DNA of 7,854 nucleotides from Anaerolineae bacterium (lineage in GTDB: Bacteria > Chloroflexota > Anaerolineae > 4572-78 > NAK82). The stretch is taken from positions 1 to 7,854 of the forward strand of contig JANXAX010000106.1 in assembly GCA_025062175.1 (NCBI GenBank). The letters are read 5' to 3'. This document shows, piece by piece, positions 1 through 5,375 of the stretch. Under the pieces are notes generated by a model that was given only the letters and a program-made list of their open reading frames with translations, was not told where the DNA came from and made no database searches. The position numbers and the translations under genes are program-made. Position 1 is the first letter of the stretch; each line of letters opens with the position of its first letter.

Positions 1-126
1 CACAAGCATCGGCAGCCGTCTACCTGCGACGCCGTGTCGCTCTATTTCGGGCAAGTTGGGGCCTGCTGGATGGGGAGCTGGGGGAGCATCAAAAGCGCCA
101 GCATACTGGGAGTGGTTTCTAGGCAT
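1..126 (-). CDS. 5' end of an unidentified gene, cut by the left edge
   Basis: An open frame starts with ATG at 126-124 on the minus strand and runs 42 codons without a stop to base 1. A strong Shine-Dalgarno (AGAGGAG, read from 141 to 135) sits 8 nt before the ATG, which is the main reason to call it. The visible product begins MPRNHSQYAGAFDAPPAPHP, is Pro/Ala-rich and probably unstructured, and then becomes more basic (GVAGRRLPMLV). No family can be recognised from this much. It lies 53 bp behind the small membrane protein gene on the same strand, so it may be the last visible member of the cysteine desulfurase-mnmA transcript. An open frame on the opposite strand (34-345) has no comparable ribosome binding site. 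Confidence 0.5.
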   Translation of the reverse strand, partial: MPRNHSQYAGAFDAPPAPHPAGPNLPEIERHGVAGRRLPMLV

Positions 127-134
127 TGTGGTTG

Positions 135-141
135 CTCCTCT
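135..141 (-). promoter_or_regulatory. ribosome binding site of the left-edge gene
   Basis: The minus strand reads AGAGGAG here, followed by 8 nt and then ATG at 126. Both match and spacing are good, and this site is the main support for a gene at the left edge. Confidence 0.5.
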
Positions 142-179
142 CAACAAGCTGAACCCCTGATGTGTTATCAACAATTTTA

Positions 180-428
180 TTACAGTTTCAGCCATCTGGC
201 AATGAAGAGAAATATGCCACTGCCCAAGCTCCCTTCCACCGGGTGCAGACGTCCCATAGTGAAGACTGCAAGGCCGGCCAGCTCTCCGATCAGCTGTCCG
301 AAGGCGAAGCCCACTATAGAGGCCAACAAGAAGGCTAACAGTTGACGCAGCTTGCGCCCACAGTAGAGATGGAACAAGGCACCGTAGCTCACCCCAAAGA
401 GCACGATCAACAGGAGTTCTGGTGGCAT
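180..428 (-). CDS. small integral membrane protein, unknown function
   Basis: An 82-residue, very hydrophobic protein. A first membrane segment covers about residues 4-22. It is followed by a short basic loop (CGRKLR, residues 23-28), a second Gly-rich segment at about 29-57 and a third hydrophobic stretch at about 67-80 (GIFLFIARWL). Gly residues are regularly spaced within the segments. No catalytic motif is seen and I cannot assign a function. The start lies 9 nt after the mnmA stop, so the gene is almost certainly co-transcribed with mnmA. The Shine-Dalgarno is weak (GAG three nt before ATG), which fits translational coupling to mnmA. From memory, similar short proteins occur beside mnmA in other Chloroflexota, but that needs a search. 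The hydrophobicity pattern and the tight spacing argue that the gene is real. Confidence 0.72.
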   Translation of the reverse strand: MPPELLLIVLFGVSYGALFHLYCGRKLRQLLAFLLASIVGFAFGQLIGELAGLAVFTMGRLHPVEGSLGSGIFLFIARWLKL

Positions 429-437
429 ATCTCGGTA

Positions 438-1523
438 TTACTCGATAAAACCACCCCCCAGCACGACGTCGCCCTGATAGAACACCACCGCTTGACCAGG
501 GGTGATATCGCGCAGTGGCCAGTCGAACTGGACGTGGGCACGAGCACCTTCCAGACAGGTCAGCGTCGCCGGGACATCCGGGGACTTATACCGAATACGT
601 GCCGTGATGCGCACCGGTGAAGGAGGTGCATGCCCACTGATGTAGTGAACCGCGCTAGCGAACAGCGTATCACGTCCCAGTTCTTCCGCACTCCCCACGA
701 TGACAGCGTTGCGTGCCGGGTCGAGCTGTACTACATACGTGCGCTGTGCACGCGCGATCCCCAATCCCTTGCGCTGACCAATCGTGTAAAATGCCAGGCC
801 CTGGTGCTGGCCCAAAAGTGTCCCGCTGGTATCCAAAATGGGACCTGGACGCAACAGCTGCGGAGCATATTGTGCAATGAAGGCACGGTAGTCACCATTG
901 TCGCCGGCAAAGCACAGATCCTGACTGTCGCTTCTATCGTGGACCATCAATCCGCGTTGCAAAGCGGCGCGGCGCACATCGGACTTAAGCCAATCCCCCA
1001 AGGGAAACAGCACATGCTGGAGCTGCCACTGGTTCAAGCGGTGAAGCACATAGCTCTGATCCTTGCTAAGGTCTCTTCCGCGTAAGAGCTGATAGGTGCC
1101 TGCCTCGGTGCGCCGTACGCGGGCATAGTGGCCGGTCGCCAGGTACTGTGCACCCAGTGCCAGCGCTTGCTTAAGCAGGAACCCAAAGCGAATGCGCTCG
1201 TTGCAGAGAATACAGGGATTAGGCGTGCGACCTGCCGCGTAGGTGGAGACGAAGTAGTCGACCACGATGTGTCTGAACACCTCCCGATAATCCAGCACAT
1301 AAAAGGGAATGTTTAACTGGGCTGCCACCTGACGTGCCGCAGCCATGCTGTCCGGGGTACAACAGCGGTTATCCCCCATGCTGCACGTGGCCCACAGGCG
1401 CAGCATGATCCCGATCACCGTATACCCCTGTTCGACCAGAAGAGCGGCGGCCATCGCGCTGTCCACGCCGCCGCTCATCGCGACCACGACGGTGCCCCGC
1501 TCTGTCATTGTTGCACCAAGCAT
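438..1523 (-). CDS. mnmA: tRNA-specific 2-thiouridylase MnmA
   Basis: This cytosolic enzyme activates U34 of tRNA-Lys, -Glu and -Gln with ATP and replaces its 2-oxygen with sulfur from a cysteine desulfurase. The protein has 361 residues, normal for the family. The N-terminal N-type ATP pyrophosphatase domain carries the PP-loop SGGVDS (17-22). A CxxC motif follows in TPNPCILCNERIRFG (Cys104, Cys107; Cys107 aligns with the first catalytic Cys of E. coli). The second catalytic Cys is Cys204 in DSQDLCF. The central domain has the family motif YTIGQRKGLGI (246-256), and a beta-barrel ends at GGGFIE. Extra cysteines at 47, 54 and 55 lie in the region before the CxxC. The start chosen leaves 13 nt after the cysteine desulfurase stop. 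A second ATG at 1508, giving MTERGTVVVAMSGG, is equally plausible; both have a GGTG a few bases upstream. Cys104 gives a CxxC form where E. coli has DxxC. Confidence 0.96.
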   Translation of the reverse strand: MLGATMTERGTVVVAMSGGVDSAMAAALLVEQGYTVIGIMLRLWATCSMGDNRCCTPDSMAAARQVAAQLNIPFYVLDYREVFRHIVVDYFVSTYAAGRTPNPCILCNERIRFGFLLKQALALGAQYLATGHYARVRRTEAGTYQLLRGRDLSKDQSYVLHRLNQWQLQHVLFPLGDWLKSDVRRAALQRGLMVHDRSDSQDLCFAGDNGDYRAFIAQYAPQLLRPGPILDTSGTLLGQHQGLAFYTIGQRKGLGIARAQRTYVVQLDPARNAVIVGSAEELGRDTLFASAVHYISGHAPPSPVRITARIRYKSPDVPATLTCLEGARAHVQFDWPLRDITPGQAVVFYQGDVVLGGGFIE

Positions 1524-1536
1524 TCCATTACACCGC

Positions 1537-2691
1537 TTACAACGCGCTCAGCTGCCGCACTGCGGCAGGCAATACTTCCAATACCATTTCGATGTCCTCC
1601 GCCGTGTTAGAACGTCCCAGGGTCAGACGCAACGCTCCCAAGGCCAGCTGCCGAGGAATGCCCATGGCGAGCAGCACGGCACTTGGTTCAGCGATACCCG
1701 TGTGACAAGCGCTCCCGCTGGCGGCACAGATACCGGCCATATCGAGGTACATCAAGAGTGCATTTGCTTCCACGCCCGGAATGACGAAGCTGGCGTGGTG
1801 TGGCAACCTTTCAGTGGGATGACCGGTCAGCTGGGCGTCGGGCAGCGCCGTTTGAACGCCCTGGATGAGATGATCACGCAGCCGGGCAAGGCGCTCATTC
1901 TCCGTAGGACGCATATCGTGGGCCAGCTTGAGCGCTTTTGCCAGAGCGACAATATAGGGGACGTTCTCTGTCCCTGCGCGCCGTCCCCTCTCATGTCCAC
2001 CCCCGGTCTGTTGTGGCAACAGCGCAACCCCCTCGCGCACGAACAGCATACCCACTCCTTTGGGAGCGTAGAATTTGTGCCCCGACAAGGAAAGCAAATC
2101 GACGTTCAGGCGGTCCACATTCAAGTCCAGATAGCCGCCCGCTTGGACGGCATCGGTGTGCAGCGGGATGCCATGCGCGCGGGCAATCGCTCCGATCTCC
2201 GCTAGGGGCTGGATGGTGCCCACTTCGTTGTTGGCATAAATAATGCTGATCAATACCGTATCGGGACGGAGCGCGCGCTCCACATCTGCCGGGTCGATCA
2301 TTCCCCAGCGGTCAACGGGCACAACCGTCTGTTGGAAGCCGAAGTGTTCACACAGCTGTGCAATGGTTTGGGTGACTGCAGAGTGTTCACACGCGCTGGT
2401 GATAATATGCCGGCCTTTGCCCGCCCGGGCTGCGGCAAAGGCCACGCCCCGGATGGCAAGATTATTGCTCTCTGTCCCACAACTGGTAAAGATGATTTCC
2501 TTGGGCTTGCAACCAAGGATCTCTGCTACTTCCCACCTCGATCGGTCTAATGCCTGGGCCGAAGCGCGTGCCTGAGCATGCATACCGGAGGGGTTGCCGT
2601 AGTATTCGGTAAAGAATGGCATCATCACTTCCAGCACGCGCGCATCCACCGGCGTCGAGGCCGAATGATCCAAATAGATGACCCGCCTCAC
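1537..2691 (-). CDS. cysteine desulfurase, group I (NifS/IscS-like), PLP-dependent
   Basis: Converts cysteine to alanine and leaves a persulfide on its own active-site Cys; here the likely acceptor is the MnmA encoded next. With the GTG start used here the protein has 384 residues. It begins MRRVIYLDHSASTPVD, the typical N-terminus of the family. Visible motifs are the cofactor-region TESNN, CEHSAV (His103), HTDAVQAGG, the PLP lysine Lys206 in SGHKFYAPKG, RRAGTEN, and the catalytic Cys329 in SGSACHTG. A perfect AGGAGG ends 6 nt before this GTG. A longer form from ATG at 2730 would add 13 residues (METSIAKLSRRTS) not expected in the family, behind a weaker GAGG. No iscU, iscR or fdx gene is nearby. 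B. subtilis YrvO-MnmA is a known precedent for a desulfurase dedicated to tRNA thiolation. Symbols iscS, nifS or yrvO could each be argued, so none is given. Confidence 0.95.
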   Translation of the reverse strand: MRRVIYLDHSASTPVDARVLEVMMPFFTEYYGNPSGMHAQARASAQALDRSRWEVAEILGCKPKEIIFTSCGTESNNLAIRGVAFAAARAGKGRHIITSACEHSAVTQTIAQLCEHFGFQQTVVPVDRWGMIDPADVERALRPDTVLISIIYANNEVGTIQPLAEIGAIARAHGIPLHTDAVQAGGYLDLNVDRLNVDLLSLSGHKFYAPKGVGMLFVREGVALLPQQTGGGHERGRRAGTENVPYIVALAKALKLAHDMRPTENERLARLRDHLIQGVQTALPDAQLTGHPTERLPHHASFVIPGVEANALLMYLDMAGICAASGSACHTGIAEPSAVLLAMGIPRQLALGALRLTLGRSNTAEDIEMVLEVLPAAVRQLSAL

Positions 2692-2697
2692 AGACGT

Positions 2698-2703
2698 CCT
2701 CCT
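2698..2703 (-). promoter_or_regulatory. ribosome binding site deciding the cysteine desulfurase start
   Basis: The minus strand reads AGGAGG here, 6 nt before GTG at 2691-2689. This is a full Shine-Dalgarno core at ideal spacing, whereas the upstream ATG at 2730 has only GAGG five nt ahead of it. It supports the GTG start. Confidence 0.7.
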
Positions 2704-2793
2704 AGAAAGCTTTGCGATGCTTGTTTCCATACTCGCCTCATAAAACTTCTCTCACAGATCGCCATCCACACAAATAACTCACTGCACAATGAT

Positions 2794-2822
2794 ACCTTAG
2801 ATTGGTGGAGAACATTTGTCAA
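2794..2822 (-). promoter_or_regulatory. sigma70-type promoter of the cysteine desulfurase-mnmA operon
   Basis: On the minus strand a perfect -35 TTGACA (2822-2817) is followed by exactly 17 bp and then a -10 TAAGGT (2799-2794, 4 of 6 with the key T, A and final T present). Transcription would start near 2787, giving a leader of about 95 nt to the GTG start or 57 nt to the upstream ATG. The -35 box lies inside an imperfect dyad (GAGAAC ... GTTCTC, 2842-2837 and 2813-2808), a possible operator. Confidence 0.62.
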
Positions 2823-2915
2823 GAAAATCTTGGAGAGTTCTCAAAAAGTCTTCGGATCACCTAGATTCCTGCAGAGGATCTCGCCGGACCGATGAACGTC
2901 CCGATTGGAGGGGAT

Positions 2916-2993
2916 CAGGTTTGAACCCGGCTGAGGGGGATAAACCTGCCGAGACCTAGTGCCAGGCTCGGATGTTTAGCCGAAGTATGGCTA
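2916..2993. other. cluster of three adjacent inverted repeats between genes
   Basis: The 299 bases between the cysteine desulfurase and transpeptidase genes (2692-2990) hold the promoter described separately and, next to the transpeptidase stop, three hairpins almost end to end. They are CAGGTTT/AAACCTG (2916-2922 with 2942-2948); CCGAG-A-CCT/AGG-CTCGG (2949-2957 with 2964-2971, 8 bp with one bulged base); and TAGCC/GGCTA (2977-2981 with 2989-2993, overlapping the stop codon). None is followed by a run of T on either strand, so they are not classic intrinsic terminators, though they may still stabilise or end the transpeptidase mRNA. I do not recognise a known riboswitch or tRNA here. Confidence 0.4.
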
Positions 2994-4571
2994 CCATTGA
3001 ATAACCACCGGCGTGCCAATCTGCGCCCATTCGAAGAGCGTGCGCGCATTTTCATCGCTCAAGATCACACATCCATATGAAACCCGCCTGCCCAGCAAGC
3101 CTTCCCAAAGCTTGACGCCGGTGGTGCGGTTAATAGGCAGCGCATGGATGCCGTTTTCCAGAGGACCGGAGTAATAGATGCCGAGCCAATAAGGCATGTC
3201 CAGGTTCCAAGTGCTAGCGTAGGCCATCTCGATTTTGTCCAGCACACGAAAGCGCCCTGTGGCGGTATCTCTCCCCGGCTCGCCTGTGGAGACCACCCAC
3301 TTCCACAATAAGCGACCATTCTCGTATACGTACATGCGCTGCTCGGAGATGTCCACCAGAATGAGCTGATCCTCCGGGCTGGGTGTCGGTGTGGCGGTGG
3401 GAGGCGGTGTCGCGGTGGGGGTGGGTGACGGCGTTGGTGTGGGTGGATGTAACAACGTAGCAATTTCTTGCACTTTGTGCTGCGCATCGGGTTGATCCGG
3501 CCGTAGCGCAAGCGCGGATTGGAATGCTCGCTGCGCCTCGACCAGCTGACCGGCGTTCTGAAGAGCGACTCCCAGGTTGAAATAAGCACTGTACAGCCAA
3601 CCGTCCACCTCGGCAAAGGTTGGGTCCTCCGCGGAAACACGCGAGAATGCCTCGATAGCTGCTTGCCACTCACCTCGATGGTACAGTTGCAGGCCCTCTA
3701 GCATGTTTCTCAGCAGACGGCGTTCCCGCAGGAAGGATGTCTCATTGGGGGCCAGGCGCAATGCCTGATCCAGCGCCACCAGGGCGTCCGGCAGTTTACC
3801 TTCCTTACGTCGTAGGACGCTGAGCTGAAAGTAAGCATTCGCTGCGCTGTGTTGCCAGATCGAGTCGGAGGGGTTGATTCGGTGGACAGTCTCTAGCATT
3901 GAGACGGCCTCGACCCAACGCGCCTCGCTCAGCGCCACGTTCAGCGCTGTCCGCAAAGCACCTATTTGCACATCCCGATCAGGCGCTGCCGCAGGAGCAG
4001 ACCTTGCGGTGCTGGAACGCAGCCACACTGCAAAAGCCAGCAGACAGAGCGCAACGATCAGGGCCAAGATTAGCAGGATGGTCACCCACTTGGGCCAAGA
4101 CCGTTGGCGCGTGGTGACTTTAGGCCTTGCGACCGCCTCGTGAGGTGCCGTGTCTGCTTTGCTGGGAACCCCGGGTTTTACTCCATGGAGCTCGTCCGAG
4201 GTGGGCGGGACGGGTTGTTGTGCCGATGATACATCATGGGGGAGTGCTGGCTCTACCAGCGTGCTGGCGGCCTCGACCGATGAGGGGTGGGCAGTAGTGA
4301 TGACCGGCGCAGTGGTCAGGCGCGTTTCCAACCACCGTCTTGCTTCGGGAAGTTTGGGATGGTTCGGGTTGAGCTGCTCCACCTGGCGCAGTGCGATGCG
4401 AGCCTCACGCGGATTTTTAGCGACTGCCACCAACCATAGCCATGCTGTCTCATTTAACGGGTCGTTCATGATCGCCCGGCGTAGTAGGAGGTAGGCTTGA
4501 CTGCGATCACCCGCTGCTGCTGCCTGGACAGCCCGCTTCAGCAGTTGGCGTGGACTTTCTTCATGTTCCAT
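2991..4571 (-). CDS. membrane-anchored TPR protein with C-terminal YkuD L,D-transpeptidase domain
   Basis: A 526-residue protein from ATG at 4571. Regions in order: a cytosolic TPR-like helical pair (about 5-85; LLRRAIMNDPLNETAWLWL); a low-complexity linker; one membrane segment (about 161-184, after a basic RQRSWPKW); extracytoplasmic TPRs (about 205-370); a Pro/Thr linker (376-399); and a YkuD domain to the C-terminus. The domain opens LILVDISEQRMYVYENG, typical of the family, which forms 3-3 peptidoglycan cross-links or attaches proteins to peptidoglycan using a Cys nucleophile. Putative catalytic residues are His476 (GIHALP) and Cys501 (SYGCVIL). The usual SHGC is SYGC here, and 21 residues separate His476 from the Ser, more than the usual 14-17. 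The frame also allows GTG at 4601; ATG is preferred because GGAG lies 11 nt before it. The gene has its own promoter, divergent from the epimerase gene. The substrate is unknown. Confidence 0.9.
   Translation of the reverse strand: MEHEESPRQLLKRAVQAAAAGDRSQAYLLLRRAIMNDPLNETAWLWLVAVAKNPREARIALRQVEQLNPNHPKLPEARRWLETRLTTAPVITTAHPSSVEAASTLVEPALPHDVSSAQQPVPPTSDELHGVKPGVPSKADTAPHEAVARPKVTTRQRSWPKWVTILLILALIVALCLLAFAVWLRSSTARSAPAAAPDRDVQIGALRTALNVALSEARWVEAVSMLETVHRINPSDSIWQHSAANAYFQLSVLRRKEGKLPDALVALDQALRLAPNETSFLRERRLLRNMLEGLQLYHRGEWQAAIEAFSRVSAEDPTFAEVDGWLYSAYFNLGVALQNAGQLVEAQRAFQSALALRPDQPDAQHKVQEIATLLHPPTPTPSPTPTATPPPTATPTPSPEDQLILVDISEQRMYVYENGRLLWKWVVSTGEPGRDTATGRFRVLDKIEMAYASTWNLDMPYWLGIYYSGPLENGIHALPINRTTGVKLWEGLLGRRVSYGCVILSDENARTLFEWAQIGTPVVIQW
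3375..3446 (-). repeat. low-complexity Pro/Thr linker coding repeat
   Basis: Twenty-four codons encode an almost pure Pro/Thr/Ser/Ala tract (PTPTPSPTPTATPPPTATPT). The DNA is a degenerate short tandem repeat, read as GGTGT/GGCGGT units on the plus strand. It separates the TPRs from the YkuD domain and is probably an extended, exposed spacer. Its length may vary between strains through slippage. Confidence 0.8.
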
Positions 4572-4621
4572 CTCTTCTGTCGCTCCACTAGAGGTGGGCA
4601 CCTTCTCGCTTATTTATGTCT

Positions 4622-4650
4622 AATATACAGCTGTTTTGGCTTTAACGCAA
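4622..4650 (-). promoter_or_regulatory. likely promoter of the L,D-transpeptidase gene
   Basis: The minus strand shows TTGCGT (4650-4645), a 17-bp spacer and TATATT (4627-4622). The -10 is strong and the -35 matches the TTG core only. The start of transcription near 4615 leaves about 44 nt to ATG 4571 but only about 14 nt to GTG 4601. Confidence 0.5.
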
Positions 4651-4700
4651 TACTCTGGGTGACTTCACTGCAAAGGTGTGTGTTGCCAATCCAAGTCCAA

Positions 4701-4729
4701 TTGTCATACCTCTCATGAACTGCTATATT
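4701..4729 (+). promoter_or_regulatory. strong sigma70-type promoter of the epimerase gene
   Basis: TTGTCA (4701-4706), a 17-bp spacer and TATATT (4724-4729), with an extended -10 TG at 4721-4722 (TGCTATATT). Transcription would start near 4736, giving a leader of about 23 nt that holds the Shine-Dalgarno. It faces away from the transpeptidase promoter. Confidence 0.65.
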
Positions 4730-4758
4730 TAAGAATATCATCGCCGGTGAAAGGTCCT

Positions 4759-5304
4759 ATGGTCGAAATCGTCGAGTCGCCCCATATCTGCGGAGTTCAA
4801 TTTGCCCACCTACGTGCCTTTACCGACGCACGTGGAGTCGTTATTGAGACATTTCGCAAGGAATGGTTTCCTGATCATTCCTGGGAAGCTATCCAGACGA
4901 ATTGCAGCCACAGCCGTGCTGGTGTTTTGCGCGGACTGCATTACCACCTCTATCAGACCGATTATTGGTATCTCGTCCGGGGGACGTTGCGCGCGGGGCT
5001 GGTGGATCTGCGTCGCAGCTCTCCCACGTATCGCGCAACCCAGATGGTTGATCTCTCTGACCACACCCCCATAGGGCTTCTACTTCCCTGTGGGGTGGCC
5101 CACGGTTTTCTGGCGCTCAGCGACGTGACTCTCATCTATCTGGTCAACCGCTATTACGACGCGAGTGACGAATATGGATTGGCCTGGAACGATCCCGAAC
5201 TGGGGTTAGATTGGGGGCTTCAAGACAAAGAACCGCTTATATCAGAGCGCGACCGGACAAATCCCCGGCTTGCCCACATTCCCATCCAGTCGCTGCCCCG
5301 TTGA
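4759..5304 (+). CDS. RmlC-like dTDP-4-dehydrorhamnose 3,5-epimerase family protein
   Basis: A 181-residue cupin, the normal length for RmlC, which inverts C3 and C5 of dTDP-4-keto-6-deoxyglucose on the way to dTDP-rhamnose in the cytosol. Family signatures are FTDARGVVIETFR (21-33), VLRGLHYH (56-63) with the putative catalytic His61, GLVDLRRSSPTYR (80-92), LPCGVAHGFLALSD (109-122), YLVNRYYD with Tyr132/133, EYGLAWNDP (138-146), and ISERD (Asp165), which probably pairs with His61. The segment after His61 (LYQTDYWYLVRGTLRAG) departs from the canonical QAKLV form, so a related epimerase of another deoxysugar is possible. The start at ATG 4759 is preferred to GTG 4678 because GGTGAAAGG lies just before it, the strong promoter lies between the two, and the protein then begins as RmlC does. 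No rmlA, rmlB or rmlD is adjacent. The nitroreductase gene follows after 71 bp and may share the transcript. Confidence 0.88.
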   Translation: MVEIVESPHICGVQFAHLRAFTDARGVVIETFRKEWFPDHSWEAIQTNCSHSRAGVLRGLHYHLYQTDYWYLVRGTLRAGLVDLRRSSPTYRATQMVDLSDHTPIGLLLPCGVAHGFLALSDVTLIYLVNRYYDASDEYGLAWNDPELGLDWGLQDKEPLISERDRTNPRLAHIPIQSLPR

Positions 5305-5360
5305 GGCTGAGCGCAGCATGTGCTCCAATGCGAGCAGATAGAGATATTCCGCCATCTGCG

Positions 5361-5367
5361 AAAGGAG
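5361..5367 (+). promoter_or_regulatory. ribosome binding site pointing to a TTG start
   Basis: AAAGGAG is followed by 8 nt and TTG at 5376-5378. No comparable site precedes the in-frame ATGs at 5328 or 5403. A small stem (GCAGAT 5334-5339 with ATCTGC 5354-5359) ends one base upstream. Confidence 0.6.
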
Positions 5368-5375
5368 TTCCGAAA

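Noticed and set aside
163..173. Short dyad TGTTATCAACA between the small membrane gene and the left-edge gene
   Set aside because: Only 4-bp arms; expected by chance in this much sequence, and no promoter boxes accompany it.
34..345. Plus-strand open frame of 103 codons at the left edge
   Set aside because: It overlaps the hydrophobic 82-residue gene on the other strand, has no Shine-Dalgarno, and its product has no coherent pattern.
630..1085. Plus-strand frame antisense to mnmA
   Set aside because: mnmA is unmistakable on the minus strand; this frame is a by-product of its codon use.
1345..2205. Long plus-strand frame (286 codons) antisense to mnmA and the cysteine desulfurase gene
   Set aside because: It spans two well-recognised genes on the opposite strand, and its product is low-complexity with many His/Arg/Gln and no recognisable fold.
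2911..2990. Possible tRNA or riboswitch, prompted by GGTTTGAACCC, which resembles a T-loop
   Set aside because: No 5-bp T stem, acceptor stem or anticodon arm can be built on either strand, and no known riboswitch core is recognised.
3378..3447. G-rich plus-strand tract that might form a G-quadruplex
   Set aside because: Fully explained by codons for the Pro/Thr linker on the other strand; G runs of three or more are too few and too far apart to claim a structure.
3065..3673. Alternative minus-strand frames inside the L,D-transpeptidase gene
   Set aside because: They are out of frame with clear TPR and YkuD sequence; their His/Pro/Arg-rich products come from the repeat-rich linker DNA.
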